Source: Streptomyces luomodiensis
Lineage (GTDB): Bacteria; Actinomycetota; Actinomycetes; Streptomycetales; Streptomycetaceae
Assembly (NCBI RefSeq): GCF_031679605.1
Contig: NZ_CP117522.1
Coordinates: 1,054,001-1,118,000, forward strand
Reading direction: 5' to 3'
Length of the DNA: 64,000 nucleotides
Shown here in pieces: positions 52,122 to 60,637 of the stretch (positions within the stretch are counted from its first letter, which is position 1; each line of letters starts with the position of its first letter). The notes beneath the pieces were generated by a model. That model searched no databases. It saw only the letters and a list, made by a program, of their open reading frames with translations, and was not told where the DNA came from. The translations under genes and the position numbers were made by a program.

Positions 52122-52892
52122 ATGCCCGAATGGCTGATTATGACCCTGGTGATGGCCGGGACCTGCGCGGTCGTGGTGACCGGGGCGGTCCTCAACGCCC
52201 GCCGATTAGGGAGCGAGGACGATCCGGACGAGACCCCCGATGTCCTGGACTACATGATCATGATGATCGGCGTGGTCTACGCGATCGTGCTGGGCCTGGC
52301 GATCGCCGGCGTCTGGGAGTCGCGCGGCGCCGCGCAGGACGGGGTCCGCACGGAGGCGCAGGCGTTGCACGAGGTGACCGAGCGGGCGAGCGTCTACCCC
52401 CGCCAGGTGCGCGACCGCATCGGCGACGACGTGGACGCGTATGTGCGCCATGTGGTGCGCACGGAGTGGAAGGTGATGCTCGACAAGGGCGAACTCACCG
52501 ACCGCGGCGACGAGCTGCTGGCCACCCTGCGCCGCGATGTCACCCACGCGACCCCGCACAGCGCTCTCCAGTCGCAGGCGTACCAGCCGATGGTGGACCA
52601 GGTGGCCGCCGTGGACGACGCCCGCGGCGCCCGGCAGCAGAGCGCCGGGCCGACGATGCCCCATCTGGTCTGGTTCGGACTGGTGCTGGGCGCGGCGCTG
52701 GTGATCGGGCTGGTCTTCACCCTCCAGATCCGCCGTTCGCCCCGGGAGCTGATGCTCGCGGTGATGTTCACCGCGCTCATCGTCTTCCTGCTGTTCCTGG
52801 TGTGGGACTTCGACGAGCCCTTCGGACGGTCGGTCGGCGACTCGACCGCGCCCTTCACCGATCTGTTCCCCAGCGCACGGGGAGGGTCTTGA
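52122..52892 (+). CDS. DUF4239 membrane protein
   Basis: Membrane protein of 256 aa, ATG 52122 after GGGAGG. Two N-terminal helices (WLIMTLVMAGTCAVVVTGAV, YMIMMIGVVYAIVLGLAIAG) and two C-terminal helices (LVWFGLVLGAALVIGLVFTL, LMLAVMFTALIVFLLFLVWD) enclose a soluble helical loop of about 130 residues containing EAQALHEVTERASVYPRQVR. This is the DUF4239 layout; function unknown. Its stop region overlaps the convergent P450 gene by 38 bases. Confidence 0.88.
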   Translation: MPEWLIMTLVMAGTCAVVVTGAVLNARRLGSEDDPDETPDVLDYMIMMIGVVYAIVLGLAIAGVWESRGAAQDGVRTEAQALHEVTERASVYPRQVRDRIGDDVDAYVRHVVRTEWKVMLDKGELTDRGDELLATLRRDVTHATPHSALQSQAYQPMVDQVAAVDDARGARQQSAGPTMPHLVWFGLVLGAALVIGLVFTLQIRRSPRELMLAVMFTALIVFLLFLVWDFDEPFGRSVGDSTAPFTDLFPSARGGS

Positions 52893-54147
52893 GCCCGTTC
52901 TGGAAGTTGGAGGTGAGCCGCACCGGCTCACCCGCCCGGCGCAGCCCCGGCAGCCGGTCCAGGGCGGCGCGCAGCATGGCCCGCATCTGGACGCGGGCCA
53001 GATGCGCGCCCAGGCAGACGTGCGGTCCGAAGCCGAAGCTCAGATGGTCGTTGGGGGCGCGGACGATGTCGAACCGGTCGGGGTCGGTGAAGACCGTCTC
53101 GTCGCGGTTGGCCGAGGCGTGGAAGACGACGACCTTCTCGCCGCGCCGGATGAGCCGTCCGCCCAGCTCCACATCGCGGGTCGCGGTGCGCCGGAAGTCG
53201 ATGACGGGCGGCCAGAAGCGCAGCATCTCCTCCACCGCCGAGCCGGTGAGTTCGGGCCGGTCGCGCAGCAGCCGCAGGCTCTCGGGATGGTCGAGCAGGG
53301 TGAGCAGTCCGCCGGGGATGCCGTTGCGCAGCGTCTCGTTGCCCGCCACGGCGAAGAGGAAGAACATGTTCTCGAACTCGTCCCGGCTCAGTCCGCCCTC
53401 CCGCATCCGCGCCATCACACTGCCCGGCCGCGGCCGCTCGGCGAGTGCGTGGGCGTAGGCGAACATATCGGCCAGGGCCTCACGGGAGCGTGGGTTCATC
53501 GGCCGGCCGTCGGGACGTCGCGGCGGCCGGGCCGGCCGGTGGGCGAGGGCGGCCCGACCCATGGGGCTCAGCTGCTCCCCGGCCGCGGTGGACGATCCGG
53601 CGTGGTCGGCGTCCTGGTAGCCGATGACACGGCTCGCCCAGTCGAAGAGCAGCCGGCGGTCCCCCTCGGGGACGCCCATCACCTGGGCGAGGGTCCACAC
53701 CGGAAGATCGGCGGCGAGCTCGACGAAGTCGGCCTCGCCGCGCGCGGCCACGGAGTCCACGAGCGCCACCGCCCGCTCCTCGATGACCGCCTCCAGCTCC
53801 CGTACGGCGCGCGGGGTGAAGGCCGCGGCGACGATGCGGCGGGTGCGGGAGTGGTCGGGCGGGTCCTGATTGAGCATCATCGCCCGCACGAACTCCAGAT
53901 CGGCGGGGGTGTCGGGGTCGCGGATCTGGGTGGCCCCGAGGTGGGAGGAGAAGACCTCGGGGGTGCGCAGGACGTACTTGACGTCGGCGTGCCGGAACAC
54001 GGCCCAGAAGCCGGGGCCGGCGGGCCAGGCCCCGACCGACGGTTCCTCGATCCGGCAGACGGGGCGGGTGGCGCGCAGCTCGCGGAAGAGCGCGTAGGGG
54101 ACGCCGGTGGCGTAGGTCTCGGGAAGGAACGCCTCGACAGGGTGCAC
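52855..54147 (-). CDS. Cytochrome P450
   Basis: Heme monooxygenase of 430 aa from GTG 54147. The I-helix motif is FFLFAVAGNETLRNG (AGNET in place of AGxDT). The K-helix ExxR is in EEMLRFWPPVIDFRRTATRD. The heme-binding loop is LSFGFGPHVCLGAHLARVQM with the Cys ligand. The substrate-recognition region FSSHLGATQIRDPDTPADLE and MMLNQDPPDHSRTRRIVAAA resemble the sterol/terpenoid-acting CYP124/125-like clade. No ferredoxin is adjacent. Substrate unknown. Confidence 0.93.
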   Translation of the reverse strand: MHPVEAFLPETYATGVPYALFRELRATRPVCRIEEPSVGAWPAGPGFWAVFRHADVKYVLRTPEVFSSHLGATQIRDPDTPADLEFVRAMMLNQDPPDHSRTRRIVAAAFTPRAVRELEAVIEERAVALVDSVAARGEADFVELAADLPVWTLAQVMGVPEGDRRLLFDWASRVIGYQDADHAGSSTAAGEQLSPMGRAALAHRPARPPRRPDGRPMNPRSREALADMFAYAHALAERPRPGSVMARMREGGLSRDEFENMFFLFAVAGNETLRNGIPGGLLTLLDHPESLRLLRDRPELTGSAVEEMLRFWPPVIDFRRTATRDVELGGRLIRRGEKVVVFHASANRDETVFTDPDRFDIVRAPNDHLSFGFGPHVCLGAHLARVQMRAMLRAALDRLPGLRRAGEPVRLTSNFQNGLKTLPVRWGTDR

Positions 54148-54272
54148 AGCCGAGACCGTACGGCGCCGCCCTCCGGGCCCGTCAAGACGCCTGAGCCCGC
54201 GGCCTGGACGCCCCGGACCCACCGGACCCGTGCGCCGGCCGGACCCCTGAGGCCCCTACGCCTCACCGGGCC

Positions 54273-55124
54273 CTATGGCACGGGCACCGGGAGGATCCGG
54301 CGCAGCGGGTCCTCCGGCAGCCGGCCGTGGGCCTTCCACTCCCGCGGATAGCCGACCGAGACCTCCTGGAACTTCACCCCGTCCTCGACCGTGGTCCGGG
54401 GGATGTGCAGATGGCCGTAGACGACGGTCTCGGCCCGGAACCGCACATGCCAGTCGGCGGTCAGCTCGGTGCCGCACCACAGCGCGAAGTCGGGGTAGCG
54501 CAGCACCCGGGTGGGCAGCCGGGTCATCGGCCAGTGGTTGATGAGCACGGTCCGCAGCTCCGGGTCGACGGCCGCCAGCCGGGCCTCGGTCTCGGCGACC
54601 CGGGCCCGGCACCACGCGTCGCGGGTGGGGTAGGGGTCGGGGTGCAGGAAGTGCTCGTCGGTGCAGACCACCCCCACGTCATGGGCGTGGGCCAGCGCGG
54701 CCTCCTTGGTGGCCAGGCCGTCGAGGCGGAAGGTGTAGTCGTAGAGCAGGAACAGCGGCGCGACGACCAGCGGTCCGCCGATGCCCTCCCAGAGGGGGTA
54801 GGGGTCCTCGGGGGTGACGATGCCCTTCGCGCGGCACATCTCGACCAGTGCCTCGTAGCGCGCCACCCCCCGGGCTTCCAAGGGGTCCTTGGGATGGGTC
54901 CACAGCTCGTGGTTGCCCGGGGACCAGATGACTTTGGCGAACCGCTCGCTCAGCAGCCCGAGGACCTCCTCGATCTCGGAGAACACCTCTCCGACGTCCC
55001 CGGCGACGATCAGCCAGTCGTCGTCGGAGCCGGGCCGCAGCCGCTCCACGATCGCGCGGTTCTCCGGATAGGCCACATGCAGGTCACTGATGGCGAGGAG
55101 TTCGCCCCCGTGGGTGCCGCCCAT
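54273..55124 (-). CDS. Calcineurin-like metallophosphoesterase
   Basis: Binuclear-metal phosphoesterase of 283 aa. The five family motifs are present: LLAISDLHVAYPENRAIVER (DxH), WLIVAGDVGEVF (GDxxE), VIWSPGNHELW (GNHE), TVLINHWPM, and VVYGHLHIPRTT (GHxH). Related genes in Streptomyces often sit beside a phosphopantetheinyl transferase; none is present here. The next gene upstream is divergent UspA. Substrate unknown. Confidence 0.92.
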   Translation of the reverse strand: MGGTHGGELLAISDLHVAYPENRAIVERLRPGSDDDWLIVAGDVGEVFSEIEEVLGLLSERFAKVIWSPGNHELWTHPKDPLEARGVARYEALVEMCRAKGIVTPEDPYPLWEGIGGPLVVAPLFLLYDYTFRLDGLATKEAALAHAHDVGVVCTDEHFLHPDPYPTRDAWCRARVAETEARLAAVDPELRTVLINHWPMTRLPTRVLRYPDFALWCGTELTADWHVRFRAETVVYGHLHIPRTTVEDGVKFQEVSVGYPREWKAHGRLPEDPLRRILPVPVP

Positions 55125-55231
55125 TGTCTCTCCTGTCGTACGGTGGCGGTCATGACGCGGTCGCCGGTGTGCCGGCCCCGCGGTACGGGCCGGGTGATCA
55201 CCGGACCGTACCTGGCGCTAGCCTCGCAGAT

Positions 55232-55693
55232 GTGGTGGACAAACTCCCTCCGTCTTTCGAACGCGGAACCGACGGACCCAAGGTCATCGTCGCCGGACTG
55301 GACGGTTCCGAATCCTCCTGGCGTGCCACGGCCTACGCCGCCGGGCTGGCCAGACGCCAGAACGCGCTGCTCGTCGTGGTCTATGTGCAGCCGGTGCTGG
55401 CCGCCGGGGCGGCGCTGGGGGCGTCGGTGGCCGACACCACCGGTGAGGTCGCCGAGGAGCTGATGCGCGAGATGCGGGAGGCCACCGAGCGGCTGCGCGG
55501 GGTGTTCGAGGTGCGCTGGGAGTTCCACACCTTCCGCGGCGATCCGTACAACGGTCTGGTCCAGGCGGCCGATGAGCTGAAGGCCGACGCGGTGGTGGTG
55601 GGCGCGTCCGAGCAGGCCGGGCACCGCTTCGTCGGCTCGGTGGCCGTGCGGCTGGTCAAGACGGGGCGCTGGCCGGTCACCGTGGTGCCCTAG
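55232..55693 (+). CDS. Universal stress protein (UspA family)
   Basis: Single-domain Usp protein of 153 aa (GTG 55232 or 55235, no strong ribosome site). It has KVIVAGLDGSESSWRATAYA with the first-strand Asp, LLVVVYVQPVLAAGAALGAS, and the ATP-loop region ADAVVVGASEQAGHRFVGSV followed by AVRLVKTGRWPVTVVP. The Gly-x2-Gly-x9-Gly-Ser motif is only partly kept. A MITE is inserted right at its TAG stop codon. Confidence 0.88.
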   Translation: MVDKLPPSFERGTDGPKVIVAGLDGSESSWRATAYAAGLARRQNALLVVVYVQPVLAAGAALGASVADTTGEVAEELMREMREATERLRGVFEVRWEFHTFRGDPYNGLVQAADELKADAVVVGASEQAGHRFVGSVAVRLVKTGRWPVTVVP

Positions 55694-55866
55694 GGCGTGT
55701 TTCGAAAGTCCCGCCTGCCCCGCGACGCCTGGCACGCGCGCTCGCCGCGTTGTCGGGATCGTCCGAGTAGGCCCACGACGAGGACGACCCTCCGCCTTGC
55801 GATCACACGCACCAGACGCCGCGGGGCCCGCCCTCCGGGCGGACGGCGCTACTTTCAAAACACGCC
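55694..55866. mobile_element. 173-bp MITE with CTAG target duplication (IS5-type ends)
   Basis: GGCGTGTTTCGAAAGT at the left end (55694) and ACTTTCAAAACACGCC at the right end (to 55866) are terminal inverted repeats differing at one base. CTAG flanks both sides (55690-55693 and 55867-55870), a target-site duplication typical of IS5-group elements. The inside has no transposase frame. The TAG of the left CTAG is the stop codon of the UspA gene. Confidence 0.82.
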
Positions 55867-55980
55867 CTAGGGGCGCGGCCGGCTCGCGGAGCCCGGCGCG
55901 GTGGGGCACGGTGGGAGAGGTGACGGGACCGCCCCGGACACCGGGCGGACCGCCCTGCCCGGAGGGTGCGTACGGGCGTG

Positions 55981-56199
55981 TCAGCCGGCCTTGTCCTCCA
56001 GCCGGAATCCGACCTTCAGTCCCACCTGGTAATGCGCGATGCGCCCACCTTCGAGGTGCCCACGGATCTCCGTGACCTCGAACCAGTCCAGCTCGCGGAG
56101 CGTCTGGGAAGCCCGGTTGATGCCGGTCCTGATCGCGTCGTCGACGCTCTCGGTGGACGAGCCGACGAGTTCCGTCACTCGGTACGTGTGGCAGGACAT
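55981..56199 (-). CDS. Dodecin family flavin-binding protein
   Basis: Dodecin of 72 aa, a dodecameric store or scavenger of flavin cofactors. The fold is readable as HTYRVTELVGSSTESVDDAI, a long helix (RTGINRASQTLRELDWFEVT) with the flavin-stacking Trp, then EIRGHLEGGRIAHYQVGLKV. Full length. It stands alone after the MITE. The 154 bases on to 56353 show no gene. Confidence 0.92.
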   Translation of the reverse strand: MSCHTYRVTELVGSSTESVDDAIRTGINRASQTLRELDWFEVTEIRGHLEGGRIAHYQVGLKVGFRLEDKAG

Positions 56200-56353
56200 A
56201 CGCCTCTCCCCTCAACACGACCCCCCTCCACCGTGCACCGCGCAGCCTGACTCCGCGACTTTACAGGGGGTACGCGGGCCGCGAGCCATGGCGGCCGCGG
56301 CGCGCGCCTTCCGCGCCTTCGTCGCTGCCGCCGTCCGTGGGCTCGGTCTGTGC

Positions 56354-57424
56354 TCAGCCGCGTGGGAGCACGGTGGAGAGCACCGACGGCAGCGGGTACC
56401 AGTCGGCGGTGGCGAAGCTGGCGTGTCGCGCGGCGAGTTCGGACACCCGGGTCCGCGCCTGGGCCTCGGTGGGGTTGGTGCCGTCGATGGCGGGGGCCAC
56501 CTGGTGCGCGTCGGTCATGATCAGCAGGTAGTGGCGGTCGTCGTACCAGGCGGTGTCGATACCGCCGGTGACATACGCGGACGCGTCCCCGTCGTAGAGC
56601 ACGAACCACGGCCGGAGGGTGGCGTCGGTGTAGCGGGTGCGCGGGTCGTCCGGGGCGGCGCCGTGGACGGCGGGGAAGGCGGCGGCCTGGGCGAGCTTCC
56701 CGGCGGCGGACAGGTCCCGCAGATGGGTGGCGTACTCCCGGTCGGTCCACAGGGTGTCCAGGGGGTTGTTCTCCTCGACCGTGCCCGGGATCAGCTCGAC
56801 GACGAACTTACCCGCGAGCGCGGAGCGGGACGGCCAGCCGTCCGCCCGCACCGCCTGGTCCAGGTCGGCGTGGCCGCCCACCACGTCCGCCGGGCGCAGC
56901 AGCGCGTCGCCCAGGGTGGCGCCGAGGAGGGCGTCGAGGTCGGCCGGGCCGCGCCCCGCCTTGCCGTAGAAGCCGTCCTTCATCTCGACCTTGACGAGGA
57001 TCGGGCGGTGTCCCGGATGGGCCTCGTGCCAGGCCCTCATGTTGGCGAGGCAGCCGGCCAGGCTCTGGTTGCGGGCCTTGGTGCGCAGCTCGGCCGGGCC
57101 GGCGGCGTTCTCGCAGTTGTTGGCGTTGCCGAGCGGGTTGCTGTGCGAGACCCGCCAGCCGGGGCCGAACACATTGGTCCACACGTCGAGTTCCAGGAGC
57201 GAGGCCCCGGAGTCCAGCGCGTCGGCGAAGTAGGGGTACGTGGCCTGTTCGTACGCGTTGTGCACACCCACCGAGGTGGTGGCGGAATACGCCGGATCGT
57301 CCGCGGCGGACTCGGCCCCCGCCGGTGCCGGTGTCGTCAGACACAGTGCGGCGGCCGCCGCGGCGACCGCCACCTTTCCCGTGCGCCGGACATGACCGCG
57401 CGCCTGTCTCCCCGCCCTGCCCAT
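56354..57424 (-). CDS. Secreted PI-PLC X-domain protein (Ca2+-dependent type)
   Basis: Exported phosphodiesterase of 356 aa. A basic N-terminus and hydrophobic signal (VAVAAAAAALCLTTPAPAGA) precede the catalytic region: SATTSVGVHNAYEQATYPYF (first catalytic His), SGASLLELDVWTNVFGPGW (acidic metal ligands) and VSHSNPLGN (second His). ILVKVEMKDGF and KFVVELIPG complete the barrel. It belongs to the Ca2+-dependent actinobacterial PI-PLC group. Target lipid unknown. Confidence 0.88.
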   Translation of the reverse strand: MGRAGRQARGHVRRTGKVAVAAAAAALCLTTPAPAGAESAADDPAYSATTSVGVHNAYEQATYPYFADALDSGASLLELDVWTNVFGPGWRVSHSNPLGNANNCENAAGPAELRTKARNQSLAGCLANMRAWHEAHPGHRPILVKVEMKDGFYGKAGRGPADLDALLGATLGDALLRPADVVGGHADLDQAVRADGWPSRSALAGKFVVELIPGTVEENNPLDTLWTDREYATHLRDLSAAGKLAQAAAFPAVHGAAPDDPRTRYTDATLRPWFVLYDGDASAYVTGGIDTAWYDDRHYLLIMTDAHQVAPAIDGTNPTEAQARTRVSELAARHASFATADWYPLPSVLSTVLPRG

Positions 57425-57523
57425 GTGTCCCCACCCTTGTCGACGTCCCGGCCAACTGGGCAGCAGCGTACGGGAGTCGGCTCATGGGTGACGAGGGGCA
57501 CCGGGCACAGCGGACCGGGCCCG

Positions 57524-57582
57524 GCGGCGGGTACCGCCGCTGAGCCCGGCTGAGTCCGTGTCATGTGCCGTGTATCACACGG
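57524..57582 (-). terminator. Hairpins downstream of the SDR gene (possible terminator)
   Basis: GCGGCGG (57524-57530) pairs with CCGCCGC (57534-57540) around GTA. A second palindrome, CCGTGTATCACACGG, is at 57568-57582. Both lie in the 227-base gap between the SDR stop and PLC start. Either could be a terminator or an operator. I see no gene there. Confidence 0.4.
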
Positions 57583-57651
57583 CGGGAGTCGTGCTGTCCG
57601 GCGGTCAAGGGCGCTCCCGTCCGGGAGTCGATGATGACGGTCCGTCCGGGG

Positions 57652-58740
57652 TCAGGGGCGCTCGCCCACACCGGTCGTGGCGGCCTCGCGCGGCCGTCCG
57701 CCGGGCAGCTTGGAGGCCAGCGGGGCGGTCTGCTCCATACCGGTGCCGCGCCGCAGCCCGGTGAGGAACTCCCGGAGCGTCTCGACGGCGGTGTGCCGGG
57801 GCCGCCAGCCCAGTTCCCGCTGGGCGCGGGAGGTGTCCATCAGCGGGAGCCGCAGGGCGGCGTCGAACAGCTGGGGCGAGGGCGGCAGCAGATGCAGATG
57901 CCAGGCGGTGGCCATGGCCGAGCGGGCGGCGACACGCGGAATCCGCACCGACCGGGCGTCGAGGAGGCCGGCCAGCGTCTCGCCGTCGACCGGCGGTTCG
58001 GCCGCGAGGTTGAAGGCGCCGCGCACCTCCCGGCCGAGCGCGAGCCGGTACGCCTCGGCGACGTCGTCGGTGTGCAGGATCTGCAACCGCAGACCGGGCA
58101 GGTCGAAGACGGCGGGCAGGAAGGTGGAGCGGATCAGCCGCCGGGGCACGAACGGCCCCATGAACAGCCGGCGCTGCTCGGCCGCCGACTCCTCCTTGAA
58201 GAGGAAGCCGGGCCGCATCCGCACCACCCGGATCTGCGGATGCTCCAGCTCGAAGGCGTCGAGCAGCCGCTCCACATACGCCTTCTCACGGCAGTACGCG
58301 GCCTCCGGCCAGCCGTGGGTGGGCCAGGACTCGTCCACCGGGCGGCCGTCCTCGGGGCCGGGCGAGTAGGCGCCCACCGAGGACGCGTACACCAGCACCG
58401 GCACCTCGGCCCGCGCCACCGCCTCGAAGACCCGGGTGGCGCCGAGGACGTTGGTGTCCCAGGTGACGGCGGGCCGGTGGCTGGGCTGGATCAGCCAGGC
58501 GAGGTGGATGACCGCGTCGGCGCCCTGGAAGTGCCGTACGAGACCGGCCTCCTCACCGGCGTCCCGCCCGATGTCCGCCCGTGCCCAGGTCGTCTTCGGC
58601 GGCGCCCAGTTCGGCACCCTGCGGGCGATGCCCACGATCGACTCGATGTCCGGGTCCTCACCGAGCGCGCGGACCACGCTCGTACCGGCGTTGCCGGTGG
58701 CCCCGATCACCACTACGCGCATTCCCTGCTTGAGGCCCAT
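57652..58740 (-). CDS. NAD-dependent epimerase/dehydratase (extended SDR)
   Basis: Extended short-chain dehydrogenase of 362 aa. It has the NAD motif VVVIGATGNAGTSVVRALGE, DAVIHLAWLIQPSH, VYASSVGAYSPGPEDGRPVD, the active-site YxxxK as YCREKAY, and LQILHTDDVAEAYRLALGRE. The C-terminal part ends in a Pro/Gly/Arg-rich tail (LASKLPGGRPREAATTGVGE). The substrate, probably a nucleotide sugar or sugar derivative, is unknown. It is 30 bases downstream of the transketolase gene and likely cotranscribed with it. Confidence 0.9.
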   Translation of the reverse strand: MGLKQGMRVVVIGATGNAGTSVVRALGEDPDIESIVGIARRVPNWAPPKTTWARADIGRDAGEEAGLVRHFQGADAVIHLAWLIQPSHRPAVTWDTNVLGATRVFEAVARAEVPVLVYASSVGAYSPGPEDGRPVDESWPTHGWPEAAYCREKAYVERLLDAFELEHPQIRVVRMRPGFLFKEESAAEQRRLFMGPFVPRRLIRSTFLPAVFDLPGLRLQILHTDDVAEAYRLALGREVRGAFNLAAEPPVDGETLAGLLDARSVRIPRVAARSAMATAWHLHLLPPSPQLFDAALRLPLMDTSRAQRELGWRPRHTAVETLREFLTGLRRGTGMEQTAPLASKLPGGRPREAATTGVGERP

Positions 58741-58770
58741 GTGTCCGCTCCTTCCGGCCGCGTCGTGCCG

Positions 58771-60609
58771 TCAGCCGTCCCGGCCGACCAGATCCCGCGC
58801 GGCCGCCACGATCGCGTCCGCGTCGATCCCCGCGTCGTGCAGCTGCTCGGCGGGGGTGGAGGAGGCCGGCATGGTGCGCACCGCGAGCCGGACCAGCCGG
58901 GGCACCGGACGGCCGTCGCCGAACGCCCCGAGCACCGCGTCGCCCAGTCCGCCCTCGGGGTGGTGGTCCTCCACGGTGATCAGCCGCCCCGTCACCTCGG
59001 CGGCGGTGCGCAGTGTCTCGGCGTCCACCGGCTTGAGCGAGTACAGGTCGATGACGCGGGCGGGGATGTTCTCCTGGGCCAGCCGGTCGGCGGCCTCGAT
59101 CGCCTCGTGCAGGGTGACGCCCGCGCCGACGAGCGTGACCCGGTCGTCCTCGGTGGCGCGGACGACCTTGGAGCCGCCGATGGGGAAGGTCTCCGAGGGC
59201 GGGTAGATGACGGGCGTTCCGCCGCGGCTGGTGCGCAGATAGCGGATGCCGGACCGCTCGGCCATGGCCGCGGTCAGCTGGGCCGTCTGGTTGGCGTCGC
59301 ACGGGTAGAGCACCGTGCTGCCGTGCACCGCCCGCAGGGCCGCCAGGTCCTCCAGGCCCATCTGCGAGGGCCCGTCCTCGCCGATGGCCACCCCGGCGTG
59401 GGAGCCGATGAGGTTGAGGTCGGCGTGGCTGATGGAAGCCATCCGGATGAAGTCGTAGGCGCGGGCGAAGAAGGCCGCGAAGGTGGCGACGTACGGGTTC
59501 CAGCCGCGGGTCTGCATGCCGACGGCGGCGGCCACCAGCTGCTGCTCGGCGATGAAGAACTCGAAGTACCGCTCGGGGTGCTCCTTGTGGAAGTACTCCA
59601 GGCGGGTGGAGTCACCCACCTCGCCGTCGAGTGCCACCACATCGCCGCGGGCGGTGCCGACGGCGGCCACCGCCTCCCCGAACGCGTCACGGGTGGGGAC
59701 CGAGTCGCCGGTGTTGTAGCGCGGCAGGGCCAGCGGGCCCTCGGCGGAGGGCCGGGTGGGGGTCACCGTGGGCGGGCCGAGCACCGGCACGGCCAGGTTG
59801 CGTACGCCGCCGAGCTCGGCGATGGCCTCGTCCGCGTTCTTCAGCGGTTTGCCGTGCATGCCCTCGCGGTTCTCCACCGAGGCGACGCCGCGGCCCTTCA
59901 TGGTGCGGGCGATGATGGCGGTGGGGCGGCCGACGGTGGACAGCGCCTCGCCGTACGCGCGGTCGATGGCCTCGATGTCATGGCCGTCGATCTCGACGGT
60001 GTGCCAGTCGAAGGCGCGGATGCGCCGGGCGTAGGCGTCCAGGTCCCATTCGTGGCGGGTGGGTCCGCGCTGGCCGAGCCGGTTCACATCGATGATGGCG
60101 ATGAGGTTGTCGAGCCGCTCGTAGCCCGCGTGCTCGAACGCCTCCCACATCGATCCCTCGGCCATCTCGCTGTCCCCGCACAGCACCCAGACGCGGTAGG
60201 GCAGGTGGTCCAGCCGTTTGCCGCTCAGCGCCATGCCCACGCCGTAGGGCAGGCCCTGGCCGAGCGATCCGGTGGCCACGTCCACCCACGGCAGCCGGGG
60301 AGTGGGGTGGCCCTCCAGCCTGCTGCCGCGCTTGCGGAAGGTGAGGAACTCCTCGTCCTGGAGGGCGCCGGCCGCCTTGTAGAGCGAGTAGAGCAGCGGG
60401 GAGGCGTGGCCCTTGGAGAAGATCAGGTGGTCATTGCCCGGGTGGTCGGGCTGCTCGAAGTCATAGCGCAGATGGTTTCCCATCAGGACGGCCATCAGGT
60501 CCGCCGCCGACATCGACGACGTGGGATGGCCGGACCCGGCGGCCGCGGCGGCGCGCACCGAATCCACACGGAGCTGCTGCCCGAGCTCGCTGAGCTGTTC
60601 GTGTCGCAT
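58771..60609 (-). CDS. Transketolase, short (about 610 aa) type
   Basis: Thiamine-diphosphate enzyme moving two-carbon units in the pentose phosphate pathway. At 612 aa it is about 80 residues shorter than the usual bacterial enzyme and resembles the animal/archaeal form. It has AAAAAGSGHPTSSMSAADLM, LIFSKGHASPLLYSLYKAAG, the ThDP motif VLCGDSEMAEGSMWEAFEHA continuing to IIDVNRLGQ, and a pyrimidine domain with FFIAEQQLVAAAVGMQTRGW and HAGVAIGEDGPSQMGLEDLA. It is probably a second transketolase. It is part of a run of reverse-strand redox/sugar genes. Confidence 0.93.
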   Translation of the reverse strand: MRHEQLSELGQQLRVDSVRAAAAAGSGHPTSSMSAADLMAVLMGNHLRYDFEQPDHPGNDHLIFSKGHASPLLYSLYKAAGALQDEEFLTFRKRGSRLEGHPTPRLPWVDVATGSLGQGLPYGVGMALSGKRLDHLPYRVWVLCGDSEMAEGSMWEAFEHAGYERLDNLIAIIDVNRLGQRGPTRHEWDLDAYARRIRAFDWHTVEIDGHDIEAIDRAYGEALSTVGRPTAIIARTMKGRGVASVENREGMHGKPLKNADEAIAELGGVRNLAVPVLGPPTVTPTRPSAEGPLALPRYNTGDSVPTRDAFGEAVAAVGTARGDVVALDGEVGDSTRLEYFHKEHPERYFEFFIAEQQLVAAAVGMQTRGWNPYVATFAAFFARAYDFIRMASISHADLNLIGSHAGVAIGEDGPSQMGLEDLAALRAVHGSTVLYPCDANQTAQLTAAMAERSGIRYLRTSRGGTPVIYPPSETFPIGGSKVVRATEDDRVTLVGAGVTLHEAIEAADRLAQENIPARVIDLYSLKPVDAETLRTAAEVTGRLITVEDHHPEGGLGDAVLGAFGDGRPVPRLVRLAVRTMPASSTPAEQLHDAGIDADAIVAAARDLVGRDG

Positions 60610-60637
60610 TGTTCTCCTTCCAGGTATGCGCCGGGAG

